In this document: piece by piece, positions 50,634 through 60,528 of the stretch | Layout of the letters: each line of letters begins with the position of its first letter | How positions within the stretch are numbered: the first letter of the stretch is position 1 | NCBI RefSeq assembly: GCF_900168055.1 | Contig: NZ_FUYS01000002.1 | Location: 682,888 to 746,887, forward strand | Reading direction: 5' to 3' | Origin: Parapedobacter luteus | GTDB lineage: Bacteria > Bacteroidota > Bacteroidia > Sphingobacteriales > Sphingobacteriaceae | DNA length: 64,000 nucleotides | The notes under the pieces: generated by a model | The model's database searches: none | Told to the model about the DNA's origin: nothing | Seen by the model: only the letters and a program-made list of their open reading frames with translations | Position numbers and translations under genes: made by a program

Positions 50634-52532
50634 TCAGCGCGTGGTCAGCACCGCCTTGTAGCTGTCAAGCGCACTCACGCGGTTGATAAATGCACAGAAC
50701 GCTGCATATCGATCGGGCGGAAAAGTCCCCTCATTAAGGGTAAACCTCCGGTAATAAACAATCGTGTCTCCTGCTTGCCTGACGGTGGCGTGATAGTATC
50801 CGAACGGGCTGTCAATTTCTTCATCGAGTGGCGTAGCCGCCAACCGGTAGCCGGCCGGCAGGGTGAACGTAATCTGATCTTCATCGGTATATCCACGGTT
50901 GATATAAACCGGCAGCGCCCGATTCTTGACGGCCGGAATGGTCCTGCCCCGGTTAAACATGTTGGTAATCAGAAAGACCTGCCCGCCATTTTCAGGCGCA
51001 TAGCGATCCAGTGCCACACGAAAAGTTTCCACCAGTGCAGGTGTCTCCCCATCCCCTTTCTGATAGGCGATCTGGCTGAACCTGATTTGGTCGATGTCAT
51101 AAGCCTGCTTCAGCAACTTCGTTTGCTCCGTCCCGGTACTTTCAGCCAGCTCGAGGTGGTTGTCATACTGCCCCCCGGCAAAAACCGTTTCGACCTTGCC
51201 CGCAATATTCCCCTGCGCATCCAATTCCAGTTTGGCCTGCCGCTGCTGGGTACTCATGGCCGCGCCGTAGCGCGGTGTACGCAACAAACGCCCGCCTTCC
51301 GGCGTACAAGCCCACACCACGCGGTCATCGGTAGAAGAACCCAGGAAACCAAAAGGGGCGCGTTGGCTGGTGCATTCCAGCCAGGTCGTATCCTGTTCAA
51401 AAGGCAGGCATAAAATGACATGGTTTCCTTGCATACCCGCAAAGTCCGCCTGAAGATCACGTTTGGCATCGCCCGCCTGCACCACGCAATAGTAAGACGG
51501 GATGCCCGCCACGTTCAATAATGCCTGCATGTAATTCACCAGGCCCTTGCAATCGCCGTACCCAAGCCTATCTACCTCGCTGGCCGACATGGGCTTAAAA
51601 CCGCCGATGCCGATTTGCACGCTTACATACCGTGTTTTGCGTTGCAGGTAATCATACAGTACCTTCGCCTTCTCCCGGTCGGATGTCAAGCCACCGACCA
51701 ACTGTTTCACCTCCTGTACCGTGCGTTCAGGAAGCGCCAGGCCATCGGCCAACAACGCGTCATAAACCCAGCGGCCCAAATCGTGCCAATTGGTATAGCG
51801 TCCGTTACGTTTGTAGTAGCTGAAATCGACCGGAGCAATCTTCACCACCGTCTGGTAGGTTTCAGGGACCGGGCTATAAGGTTCGTATCGCTGCGCCGGG
51901 ATATCGGCCACCTCCCATGTCATGGCCTTCCGCCCCTCAGCGCTGCTCAACGCCGGTTCGCCCCGGTAGTTCGCCGCGCTGATGCGCACCTCATCCGACG
52001 GCCCGCACACAAACGTATACCGGCTGTGCTCCACGGCGACGTCCCGGTACGCATCAGGCCGCCAGGCCGGGATGATCAGGTTTTGCTTAAGCTCCAGTTC
52101 ATAGGTATATTCGACGGTGTACGGATAGGAAGTCATTGCCGGCAGAAAATGCTTCACCCGATTATCCTCGTACAGCGAAAAACTGCTTACCGCACTTTCA
52201 TCCTTCAGATCACGCTGCGTAAATTTACCTACCTGTAAGCCATCCCCGCTGAATACCCTGCCGGACACACGCCTGATGGCCACGTTTTTGTCGTAATAGA
52301 TGACCAACCTGGCCCTATCCTCACCCGCACGGTTGAATACCGTTACCGCCTGCATCACCAGATAGCGCACCTTCGTGGGAGCCTGCATGTCAACCACGAT
52401 GGACTCTTGCCGCACTACCGCATCGGCCCTGCTTTTCAGCACAGCCGGAATGTCAGCGACCGCATATGCCTGCTGCGCGCGACCATCCTGCATGGCCATT
52501 AGTAAAGCCACTAACATCACCGCTGTTCTCAT
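50634..52532 (-). CDS. DUF3857/transglutaminase-like protein, downstream of a pair
   Basis: A 632-residue exported protein (signal peptide MRTAVMLVALLMAMQDGRAQQ). An N-terminal DUF3857 beta domain (about 40-240) is followed by a transglutaminase-like core with LGYGDCKGLVNYMQALL, whose Cys is intact, and NHVILCLPF with the His; the third residue lies in WLECTSQ where LDAT is common. C-terminal part is strand-rich. Function of the family is unknown. It overlaps the upstream paralogue by four bases, ATGA, indicating translational coupling. Confidence 0.85.
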   Translation of the reverse strand: MRTAVMLVALLMAMQDGRAQQAYAVADIPAVLKSRADAVVRQESIVVDMQAPTKVRYLVMQAVTVFNRAGEDRARLVIYYDKNVAIRRVSGRVFSGDGLQVGKFTQRDLKDESAVSSFSLYEDNRVKHFLPAMTSYPYTVEYTYELELKQNLIIPAWRPDAYRDVAVEHSRYTFVCGPSDEVRISAANYRGEPALSSAEGRKAMTWEVADIPAQRYEPYSPVPETYQTVVKIAPVDFSYYKRNGRYTNWHDLGRWVYDALLADGLALPERTVQEVKQLVGGLTSDREKAKVLYDYLQRKTRYVSVQIGIGGFKPMSASEVDRLGYGDCKGLVNYMQALLNVAGIPSYYCVVQAGDAKRDLQADFAGMQGNHVILCLPFEQDTTWLECTSQRAPFGFLGSSTDDRVVWACTPEGGRLLRTPRYGAAMSTQQRQAKLELDAQGNIAGKVETVFAGGQYDNHLELAESTGTEQTKLLKQAYDIDQIRFSQIAYQKGDGETPALVETFRVALDRYAPENGGQVFLITNMFNRGRTIPAVKNRALPVYINRGYTDEDQITFTLPAGYRLAATPLDEEIDSPFGYYHATVRQAGDTIVYYRRFTLNEGTFPPDRYAAFCAFINRVSALDSYKAVLTTR

Positions 52533-54517
52533 CTTTCCTCCACTTTACGCAGCACGACATCGATCTTTTCCTGCTGAATGATGCGACTAAAGAACTCCTT
52601 CAGCGCAAAATAACTTTCCGGCGGATAAATGGCGGCATTGAGCGCCAATAGCTGTGAAAACGAAAACGTATCGCCGAGCTGTTGCGTCTGTGTCATGTAC
52701 CTACCCCCCTGATCGGCAAGCCCGAGGCTATAATCGTCGGGTTTTGCCGAGATCTCATAATTTCCAGGTAGTTTGATGGTGATGATCACCCGTTCCTCCC
52801 GCGCCGCTCCCAAGTCAACCGGATAGGTCCGTTCATCCAGGTTGAACGGGTTTTTACCAATCCGGTTGATGAAGAAGGGGTTGAAAACCACTTCCTGCGC
52901 CAATGTACCGTCCTGCAATTTCACTTCCACGTCATAGCTTTCTACCAAGGGCTTTTCCGTATCTTCCAGTCCCTGGATTTCACCGGCGATGATGCTGAAG
53001 CCGGCATTTGTTTCGTCGACATGTTCGATATATTCGTCCATGGTGTTGTAATTGGCGAGCGCCTGCCGCTTGCGATGCGCGGCATAGCCACTGCTGTGCG
53101 TCACCAGCTTACCTTTTAGCATGCCATCGGTATCCAAGGTTGCGTGGAATGCATATTGCATCGTCGATTTTTGGGACGATGTCGGCGTTATCCAGTAGGA
53201 AGGCTTTTTGAGGTTGATGACGCGGGCCTTTCCATTGATGCACCGTAAGGGTAGCAACCCAAAAGGCAGCAGCGGGTCGGATGCATCCAGCAAGTAATAC
53301 CTGTCATCAACATTCACCTTGGCCACCACGTAATTGAAGTCACTCAATACGGGATGCACATCGTTGACCACGCCGTTGTCGCGCGTCGAAAGTATCACAG
53401 CTTCAGCATCCAAGCCTGCCGCGCTCAGTCCGGCGATCAAGGCGAGGTTGATATCGCCTATGTTGCCTGAGCGACGTTCCAGCGCTTGCTTGATGTTATT
53501 TTCACTGTATTTCCCCAGGTAACGGTTCCACTTGATATGGCGCTGCACGTAGCGGTATACGGCTTTCGCTTTGGCCAGATCATCTGCCGCACCTTCCAGT
53601 ATATCAGCCAGCATCGGTTTAAACACATTGTCGCGCTTCATTTGGCCACCGAAGTCATGATGGGTCACCAACTCGCGATCGACATCCCGCCAGTCTTTGG
53701 TGATCTTAATATTCGATCCGTTGAGTCGATAAATATCCGACAATTCAAAATAAATAGCTGACTTGAAATTACTTGCAGCCGTCATGTAATCTTCCGATAC
53801 AAAAGCAGGGATGTTGCGCATGCCATAGATCATGCGCGAGCAATCCACATCCCGGCCTGCAATCCGGAAACCGCCCCTGTCGAGTTTAGCATCCTGCGTA
53901 GTCAGCGGATAAGGCCCCCGTAAAACGACATTGTACGTGTACATACCGGGAATAGTCGCTTCAAATGTGCTGTTGATTTTCGGAATATCCTCCTGAAAAT
54001 ACCATGTTTTAAAATTAAAAATATGCGGAGAAATCAACCGGTAACTGTATTCGACGATGCTTCCATCCCGTAAATCCGGAAACGTAAATTTGGTGTGCGT
54101 CAAGTATTTGCTGACTTCCTCATTAAAGACCTGCCGCTGATCCAACGGTACGGACACGATACGTCCGTCCACGACATTGATGGTGGTTGCTTTAAGGTCG
54201 GTGATTACGTCCGCCCGGTCGCCACTGTCATCTTTATACGTTGGCAACACAATATTTGCATGCGCATAGCCGTCTCTATTAAAGACCTTAATGCGTACGT
54301 GATAATCCACGAACAGTTCGGTGATACCTTTGGTATCGTTATACACCATGAAGGCTTTACCGAATTCGTTCAGCACTGCCGCATTGGAGAAGCTATCCAG
54401 GTCGTTTTTCGCGAGCCGGATATCTTCAGGGGTAAGGGAGCCAAAAGCAAAGTCCTGGGCGAGCACGCAAGGCGGCAGAAGGATAAAACAGGCTAAGGTC
54501 AAATAGGTTTTTATCAT
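52529..54517 (-). CDS. DUF3857 protein with degenerate transglutaminase site
   Basis: A 662-residue exported protein (signal peptide MIKTYLTLACFILLPPCVLAQ). The layout is as in the overlapping paralogue: DUF3857 N-terminal domain, transglutaminase-like middle and C-terminal beta region. The loop that normally has the nucleophile reads RRSGNIGDINLALIAG, with Ile where Cys is expected, and the His position in FNYVVAKV is Tyr; the Asp in LLDASDP is kept. It is probably not a working transglutaminase. It is divergent from mreB, with 111 bases between starts. Confidence 0.83.
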   Translation of the reverse strand: MIKTYLTLACFILLPPCVLAQDFAFGSLTPEDIRLAKNDLDSFSNAAVLNEFGKAFMVYNDTKGITELFVDYHVRIKVFNRDGYAHANIVLPTYKDDSGDRADVITDLKATTINVVDGRIVSVPLDQRQVFNEEVSKYLTHTKFTFPDLRDGSIVEYSYRLISPHIFNFKTWYFQEDIPKINSTFEATIPGMYTYNVVLRGPYPLTTQDAKLDRGGFRIAGRDVDCSRMIYGMRNIPAFVSEDYMTAASNFKSAIYFELSDIYRLNGSNIKITKDWRDVDRELVTHHDFGGQMKRDNVFKPMLADILEGAADDLAKAKAVYRYVQRHIKWNRYLGKYSENNIKQALERRSGNIGDINLALIAGLSAAGLDAEAVILSTRDNGVVNDVHPVLSDFNYVVAKVNVDDRYYLLDASDPLLPFGLLPLRCINGKARVINLKKPSYWITPTSSQKSTMQYAFHATLDTDGMLKGKLVTHSSGYAAHRKRQALANYNTMDEYIEHVDETNAGFSIIAGEIQGLEDTEKPLVESYDVEVKLQDGTLAQEVVFNPFFINRIGKNPFNLDERTYPVDLGAAREERVIITIKLPGNYEISAKPDDYSLGLADQGGRYMTQTQQLGDTFSFSQLLALNAAIYPPESYFALKEFFSRIIQQEKIDVVLRKVEER

Positions 54518-54587
54518 CCCTGAAATAAATTAGTTAAGGCTGCAATATAAATCACTTATTGCTGGCTAAAGTTATCAGTTTTTTTGG

Positions 54588-54595
54588 TAGGTTTG
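54588..54595 (+). promoter_or_regulatory. -7 promoter element of mreB
   Basis: TAGGTTTG, an exact match, lies 33 bases before the ATG at 54629. It should drive the whole shape operon. Confidence 0.5.
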
Positions 54596-54628
54596 CACAT
54601 TATTTAAAATTCTCATAAAATTCACCGA

Positions 54629-55651
54629 ATGGGGTTGTTTAACTGGTTTACACAAGAAGTTGCTATAGATTTAGGTACTGCCAATACACTCATTATCCAT
54701 AATGACAAGGTAGTTGTAGATGAGCCCTCAATTGTTGCCTTTGATCGGACTACCAATAAAGTCATCGCCATCGGCCGGCAGGCCATGCAGATGGAAGGCA
54801 AGACACATGACAATATCCGCACTGTGCGGCCTTTAAAAGACGGCGTCATTGCCGACTTCAATGCCGCCGAACACATGATTCGCGGGATGATTAAAATGGT
54901 CAACAATGGCAAAGGTTGGTTTTTCCCTTCGCTCCGTATGGTCATCTGCATCCCGTCGGGCATTACCGAAGTGGAAAAACGCGCGGTGCGTGATTCCGCG
55001 GAGATAGCCGGTGCCAAGGAAGTCTACCTGGTACATGAGCCGATGGCTGCCGCGGTGGGAATTGGCATCGACGTGGAGGAACCCATGGGCAACATGGTCA
55101 TTGACATCGGCGGCGGCACCACAGAGATTGCGGTTATTGCCCTATCCGGCATCGTATGCGACCAGTCCATCCGGGTAGCGGGTGATAACTTTGATTCCGA
55201 CATCGTGCAGTACATCCGCCGGCAGCACAACATCATGATAGGCGATCGCACGGCAGAAAAAATAAAAATCGAAGTCGGCTCAGCCTTGCCGGAGCTGCAA
55301 GATCCACCGGATGACTTTGCCGTGCAAGGGAGGGATTTGATGACCGGCGTACCCAAACAGATCACCGTATCGTATACTGAAATTGCCCATTGTTTGGATA
55401 AGTCCATTTCCAAAATCGAGGAGGCGATTTTAAAGGCGCTGGAAATCACGCCGCCGGAATTATCGGCAGACATCTACCAAACAGGCATATACTTGACAGG
55501 CGGCGGCGCATTATTGCGCGGTTTGGATAAACGTATCCAAGCCAAGACCAAGCTACCGGTGCACGTGGCGGAAGATCCGTTACGCGCCGTGGTACGTGGT
55601 ACAGGTATCGCGCTGAAAAACATTGGCACGTTCAAGTTTTTGATGCAGTAG
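54629..55651 (+). CDS. mreB: Rod-shape-determining actin homologue MreB
   Basis: A 340-residue bacterial actin that forms filaments along the inner membrane and guides the elongasome. Seen: the N-terminal membrane-binding MGLFNWFTQE, VAIDLGTANTLI (phosphate 1), VHEPMAAAVGIGID, VIDIGGGTTEIAVIALSG (phosphate 2) and LTGGGALLRGLDKRI (adenosine). First gene of mreBCD-mrdA-rodA, on the plus strand. Confidence 0.97.
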   Translation: MGLFNWFTQEVAIDLGTANTLIIHNDKVVVDEPSIVAFDRTTNKVIAIGRQAMQMEGKTHDNIRTVRPLKDGVIADFNAAEHMIRGMIKMVNNGKGWFFPSLRMVICIPSGITEVEKRAVRDSAEIAGAKEVYLVHEPMAAAVGIGIDVEEPMGNMVIDIGGGTTEIAVIALSGIVCDQSIRVAGDNFDSDIVQYIRRQHNIMIGDRTAEKIKIEVGSALPELQDPPDDFAVQGRDLMTGVPKQITVSYTEIAHCLDKSISKIEEAILKALEITPPELSADIYQTGIYLTGGGALLRGLDKRIQAKTKLPVHVAEDPLRAVVRGTGIALKNIGTFKFLMQ

Positions 55652-55796
55652 TCAGCTTTAATTCAGTGCTGTGCGCCATAAACGATAAGCCGCAAACAAA
55701 CGATAACCATAAGCTATAAGCAGGAAGTTATAGGCTATAAGTAGCATAAGCAGCAAGCGTAACGCCCAAAGCTTATCGCGTAAAGCAACACAAGGC
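55652..55796 (+). repeat. ATAAGC-rich spacer between mreB and mreC
   Basis: Four direct ATAAGC copies (55685, 55709, 55716, 55746) and one inverted GCTTAT (55771) within about 92 bases, with near-copies (AAACGATAAC, CTATAAGT). It is a low-complexity, AT-rich spacer without an ORF or a clear terminator. Confidence 0.5.
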
Positions 55797-56630
55797 ATGA
55801 AGAACCTTTGGCTAATTCTTACCAAGTATAATGCATTTTTTTTATTCATTATATTTTTTGGATTGGCCTTTTATTTGGCCGTGCAAAACAACACCTTTCA
55901 GCGTGCCTCAGTTGTCAATTCATCAAACCACCTTGTGGGCGCGGCTTACGAAAAAATCAATGCCTGGAAAAGCTACTTTCATTTAAGTGAGGAAAATGCG
56001 TTATTAGCCGAAGAAAACGCGGCACTAAGGGAGCAATTGCAGCACTACACGATGCCTGACACCGTGGTGCAGGGCGTAGTCAACGATACGGTACGGGACG
56101 TGCAATACCAGTACATCGTTGCCAAGGTGACCAATAACAGCATTCATCAGCAAAACAATTACATTACGCTGGATAAGGGACGGAGGCATGGCATTGAAAA
56201 AGGAATGGGCGTTATTTCCAGCAGCGGCATTGTCGGCATCGTCCTCCATGTATCCGAACACTTTGCTACCGTGCAGTCGCTCCTGCACAGCGAAACCCGC
56301 ATCAGTGCAGCGTTAGAAGACAGTCAAGCGTTCGGATCGCTGGTATGGGGAGACAGTTACGACGCCCGCTTCGGCACGCTCAAGGATATTCCCAATCACG
56401 TCAAGGTACGCAACGGCGAACTGGTCTACACCTCGGGGTTCTCACTCTTCCCCCCCGGCATCTTGGCCGGCAAAGTCATCGAATCGGGAATTACCGGCGG
56501 AGACAGTTTCCTTGACATCAAAATCGAATTAAGCACGCAATTCCACAACCTGCAGCAGGTATATGTCGTGAAAGACGTGTTGGCCAAGGAAAAAGCAACG
56601 TTAGAATCCCAAAACGAAGACAATGGCTAA
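55797..56630 (+). CDS. mreC: Rod-shape-determining protein MreC
   Basis: A 277-residue bitopic inner-membrane protein. The N-terminal TM helix is LFIIFFGLAFYLAVQ (about 16-30), then a coiled coil (about 60-85, EENALLAEENAALREQLQ) and the beta-domain with GIVGIVLHVSEHFATVQSLLH and GSLVWGDSYDARFG, FPPGILAGKVIESG. It links the MreB filament to PBP2. It overlaps mreD by eight bases. Confidence 0.95.
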   Translation: MKNLWLILTKYNAFFLFIIFFGLAFYLAVQNNTFQRASVVNSSNHLVGAAYEKINAWKSYFHLSEENALLAEENAALREQLQHYTMPDTVVQGVVNDTVRDVQYQYIVAKVTNNSIHQQNNYITLDKGRRHGIEKGMGVISSSGIVGIVLHVSEHFATVQSLLHSETRISAALEDSQAFGSLVWGDSYDARFGTLKDIPNHVKVRNGELVYTSGFSLFPPGILAGKVIESGITGGDSFLDIKIELSTQFHNLQQVYVVKDVLAKEKATLESQNEDNG

Positions 56631-57138
56631 AGTTCTTTTATACAATATCATTCGTTTTGGTGCACTGCTGATCATGCAGGTATTCCTGTTCAAAAATATC
56701 GGCTATTACAACCTGGCTACCCCATTTCCCTATGTCCTATTCCTGCTGTTGCTTCCCGTGGGAATCCCCAATTTTATCTTATACTGCCTGGCATTCATGA
56801 CCGGGGTCACCGTGGATGCGTTTTATGATACCTTGGGTGTCCATGCTGCTGCTTGCGTAGCGCTTGCCTGGAGCCGCATCGTTTTTGTCCGTATCACTAT
56901 CCAGACCGACCATTACGAAAATTACATGACTCCGCTGTGGGGCACCGTACCGTTCCAATGGTATTTCCTATACGTATTGGTACTCACCCTATTCCATCAC
57001 GTGATATTGTTTTCGCTGGAAGCCTTCACTTTCCATCAATTCCATTACACACTTATCCGTATCTTATTAAGTTGTATCTTTACCGTCATTATCATTTTGT
57101 TGTTCAGTCTACTGTTTTACCGAAAAAAGCAGCGTTAG
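56623..57138 (+). CDS. mreD: Rod-shape-determining protein MreD
   Basis: A 171-residue integral membrane protein with about five hydrophobic helices, of normal size for MreD. Its FPYVLFLLLLPVGIPNF and MTGVTVDAFYDTLGVHAAACV segments are typical of the family. It starts within the mreC 3' end. Confidence 0.88.
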   Translation: MAKVLLYNIIRFGALLIMQVFLFKNIGYYNLATPFPYVLFLLLLPVGIPNFILYCLAFMTGVTVDAFYDTLGVHAAACVALAWSRIVFVRITIQTDHYENYMTPLWGTVPFQWYFLYVLVLTLFHHVILFSLEAFTFHQFHYTLIRILLSCIFTVIIILLFSLLFYRKKQR

Positions 57139-57168
57139 GGCTGCCTATACGCTTCTATCATACGTAAA

Positions 57169-59124
57169 ATGAACGGTCTTTTTGAAAGAAAATACATCAT
57201 TCAGGGCATTTTCATTGCTGTAGCGGCCATTATAGCCGCCCGCCTGTCTTATCTTCAATTGATCGACAAGTCGTATCTGCTTTCTGCCAACAACAACGTG
57301 TTGCGCAAGATGGTCATTTACCCGGCACGGGGCGTTATTCTCGATCGCAACGGCCAGGTGTTGGTCCAGAACGAACCCGTTTATGACCTGCTGGTGACAC
57401 CACGGGAAGTCAAAGAACTGGACACCGCACTGCTGTGCGAGCTGGTGGGTATCGATAAAGAAGGCTTTGAACGGCGGATGGCCACCGCAAGAGCCTATTC
57501 GCCTTACAAAGCTTCGCAGTTTGAAAAACAACTTCCGGCCACCGCCTATGCCAAGCTACAGGAGCACCTGTACAAATTCAGAGGCTTTTACATTCAAAAC
57601 CGTACGGTGCGCAGCTATCCCGACAGTATCGCAGCCCAATTTCTGGGCTACATCCAGGAGGTCAATGAACGCGACATCGAGCGGTCAAACGGCTTCTACC
57701 GGCCCGGCGACTATATTGGGGCCAGCGGTGTCGAGAGCGCTTACGAAGAGTTGCTACGTGGCCAGCGGGGTGTCAAGAATGTGATGGTCGATGCCTTCAA
57801 CAGGCCCCAGGGATCCTTTGCCGAAGGCCGGTATGATACGTTGGCCGTAGCCGGCGACGGGCTGATTTCTTCCCTGGATAAAGATCTGCAAATCCTTGCC
57901 GAAAAGCTGATGCGCAACAAGATTGGCAGCGTTGTGGCCATCGAGCCAGCCACCGGCGAGATACTCACGTTTGTGAGCAGCCCCAGCTACGACCCCAACA
58001 TGATGGTGGGCCGGGAGCGCGGCAACAACTATGCAAAACTGCTGCATGATCCGTACAAACCCATGTTTATACGGCCCATGCAGGCGCAATATCCGCCGGG
58101 ATCGGTATTTAAGGTGGTGAGTGCACTTACCGCCCAGCAAGCGGGCATGATTGACGAGCACACCATATTCAACTGCCCGGGCGGGTACCGCTATGGGAGT
58201 GGGCGCGTCATGCGCTGCATGCACGTCGACGGCCCTACGCAGCTCATCAGATCCATCCAGCATTCCTGCAATACCTACTACGGTTACACCTACGCGCGAA
58301 TGATCGATCAGCGAGGTATGCCATCGGCGCAAGCATACGGCCTTTGGCGCGACGCCGTCATGAAATTTGGCATCGGGCAACCATTGGGCATCGACCTACC
58401 CGGCGAAAAAGCCGGTTTGTTACCCAGCGCCGATTTTTACACCAAGCGGTATGGCAATGCAAAATGGGGTTCCAGCTACAACATCTCGCTATCTATCGGC
58501 CAGGGCGAAATGGGCATCACCCCCTTGCAGATGGCCAATGTCATGGCGATCGTAGCAAACAGGGGGTTTTACTACCGGCCACACCTGATTAAAGCCATCG
58601 GTGACAAAAAAATTGTCAAGCCCGAGTTTACCGAAAAAATATCCGCGGGAGTCGACGCGAAATATTATGAGCCTGTCATTGAAGGCATGAGCCGGGTGGT
58701 CAATCTGCCGGGTGGCACCGGATATTCGGTCCGGATTGCCGATATCGAGATGTGCGGAAAGACTGGTACGGCGCAAAATCCGCATGGGCAGGACCACGCT
58801 GTATTTTTCGCCTTCGCCCCCCGGGAAAACCCCAAAATCGCCATTGCCGTGGTCGTTGAAAATGCCGGCTTCGGCGGTACATGGGCAGGCCCTATCGCCA
58901 GCATGCTGATTGAGAAGTACCTGAAAGACACCATTACCCTTCCACAATATATCCAAGACCGGATATATAAAGCCGATCTGCTGCCTAAGCCCAAGACGGC
59001 AAAACCTCAGGAAGTGGTCAAATCGCCGCCCGCTAAGCCTTCCCAGCCAAGCAAATCACCAGAAGAAGAAGAAGAAGAAGTTTTATTTGTCCACCACAGC
59101 GCTTTAGCAAGAAGATATGACTAA
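57169..59124 (+). CDS. mrdA: Penicillin-binding protein 2
   Basis: A 651-residue class B PBP that makes cross-links during lateral wall growth with RodA. After an N-terminal TM helix (about 9-26), the pedestal domain (VIYPARGVILDRNG) and the transpeptidase follow: Ser312-x-x-Lys315 in PPGSVFK, SCN in IQHSCNTYYG, and KTG in MCGKTGTAQ. The C-terminal tail (about 600-651) is Lys/Pro/Glu-rich and holds a run of Glu encoded by a GAA tract. It overlaps rodA by eight bases. Confidence 0.95.
   Translation: MNGLFERKYIIQGIFIAVAAIIAARLSYLQLIDKSYLLSANNNVLRKMVIYPARGVILDRNGQVLVQNEPVYDLLVTPREVKELDTALLCELVGIDKEGFERRMATARAYSPYKASQFEKQLPATAYAKLQEHLYKFRGFYIQNRTVRSYPDSIAAQFLGYIQEVNERDIERSNGFYRPGDYIGASGVESAYEELLRGQRGVKNVMVDAFNRPQGSFAEGRYDTLAVAGDGLISSLDKDLQILAEKLMRNKIGSVVAIEPATGEILTFVSSPSYDPNMMVGRERGNNYAKLLHDPYKPMFIRPMQAQYPPGSVFKVVSALTAQQAGMIDEHTIFNCPGGYRYGSGRVMRCMHVDGPTQLIRSIQHSCNTYYGYTYARMIDQRGMPSAQAYGLWRDAVMKFGIGQPLGIDLPGEKAGLLPSADFYTKRYGNAKWGSSYNISLSIGQGEMGITPLQMANVMAIVANRGFYYRPHLIKAIGDKKIVKPEFTEKISAGVDAKYYEPVIEGMSRVVNLPGGTGYSVRIADIEMCGKTGTAQNPHGQDHAVFFAFAPRENPKIAIAVVVENAGFGGTWAGPIASMLIEKYLKDTITLPQYIQDRIYKADLLPKPKTAKPQEVVKSPPAKPSQPSKSPEEEEEEVLFVHHSALARRYD
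59061..59080 (+). repeat. GAA microsatellite in the mrdA 3' end
   Basis: An uninterrupted (AGA)n/GAA run of about 20 bases encodes a row of Glu near the C-terminus of PBP2. In-frame slippage would only change the tail length. Confidence 0.75.
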
Positions 59125-60388
59125 CCCCCATCGGCATAAGCTATTCGGCGGCGAAGTAGATTGGTTTACGATCATACTGTGGCTGCTGCTGTGTATCATT
59201 GGCTGGTTTAATATCCATGCCGCCGTTTTTGATCCGGATAACCCAGAGCTATTCAACATGAATACCAACTATGGCAAACAGTCCATCTACATCTTTTCGG
59301 CCATGGTTTTAGCCGTTACGATACTCATTGTCGATGCCAAATTTTACAGTTCCGTTTCGCCTATCCTCTACGTCATTACCATCCTGCTGCTTATTGCCGT
59401 ACTCGTCATCGGGCGCAATGTAGGCGGCAATCAAGCGTGGATTCCCATCGGCAGTTTCCGGCTGCAGCCGTCGGAGTTCGCCAAGTTGGCCACTTGTTTG
59501 CTACTGGGCAGGTACCTCAGCACCCAAAGCACGAAAAACCCCAACCTCGGCACCCTACTTACCGGCGCATCGATTGTATTGCTGCCCGTTATGCTGGTAT
59601 TACTCCAGCCTGACACCGGATCAGCGTTAGCGTTTTTTGCACTGGTGTTCGTTTTCTACCGGGAAGGCTATATATCCGGGCCGTGGATGCTTTTCGGCGC
59701 ACTCTGTATCATGTTGTTTGTCCTCACGCTCGCTTTTAATCAATGGGTGATTATTTCGGTAATAGCCGTTGTCTGCGCGCTGGGGATCTATTATTTCCGG
59801 AAAAGGCGGAAAGCCATCACGAGCCTCATCATCTTTTTCGTCATATCCACCGCATATGTGTTTTGCGTAGACTTTGTCTACGAAAACGTCCTGCAATCTC
59901 ACCAGCGCAACCGCATCGATGTCATCCTCGGCAAGATAGATGACCCCCGCGGCCAGGGTTACAACCTCAATCAGTCGATGATCGCCATCGGATCCGGACA
60001 ATTTTGGGGCAAAGGATACCTTCAGGGTACGCAGACCAAATATAATTTTGTGCCCGAGCAGAGCACGGATTTTATTTTTTGCACGATTGGCGAGGAATGG
60101 GGGTTTGTGGGTTCCATGGTTGTCATCAGTCTATACCTGACGTTACTGTTGCGCATCGTCAACATTGCCGAGCGCCAGCGTACCGCATTCGCCCGCATCT
60201 ACGCCTACGGTGTTGCGTCCATCCTGTTTTTCCATTTTGCCATTAATATCGGCATGACCATCGGTATCGTGCCCATCATCGGCATCCCCCTGCCCTTTAT
60301 CAGCTATGGCGGCTCTTCGCTTTGGAGTTTTACGATCTTGCTTTTTATTATGCTCAAATTTGACGCAAACAAGAAAGGAATCGTTTAA
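59117..60388 (+). CDS. rodA: Rod-shape-determining glycosyltransferase RodA
   Basis: A 423-residue polytopic SEDS protein that polymerises peptidoglycan glycan strands with PBP2. Seen: NQAWIPIGSFRLQPSEFAKLA (the SEDS motif near residues 110-130), LQPDTGSALAF, and the C-terminal IVPIIGIPLPFISYGGSSL. About ten membrane segments. It completes the shape operon; the eight-base overlap with mrdA shows coupling. Confidence 0.95.
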   Translation: MTNPHRHKLFGGEVDWFTIILWLLLCIIGWFNIHAAVFDPDNPELFNMNTNYGKQSIYIFSAMVLAVTILIVDAKFYSSVSPILYVITILLLIAVLVIGRNVGGNQAWIPIGSFRLQPSEFAKLATCLLLGRYLSTQSTKNPNLGTLLTGASIVLLPVMLVLLQPDTGSALAFFALVFVFYREGYISGPWMLFGALCIMLFVLTLAFNQWVIISVIAVVCALGIYYFRKRRKAITSLIIFFVISTAYVFCVDFVYENVLQSHQRNRIDVILGKIDDPRGQGYNLNQSMIAIGSGQFWGKGYLQGTQTKYNFVPEQSTDFIFCTIGEEWGFVGSMVVISLYLTLLLRIVNIAERQRTAFARIYAYGVASILFFHFAINIGMTIGIVPIIGIPLPFISYGGSSLWSFTILLFIMLKFDANKKGIV

Positions 60389-60528
60389 AAAGGTTGACCA
60401 AATGCGAGGCCCCGCATGGGAAGCAGGGCACTACGCAAATGGCTGCACACATGAATGACGACAAATTTAATAGAATTAAAACAATATCCTAAAATATTTG
60501 TAATTTTTTTATTAATAATTGGCCTCGC

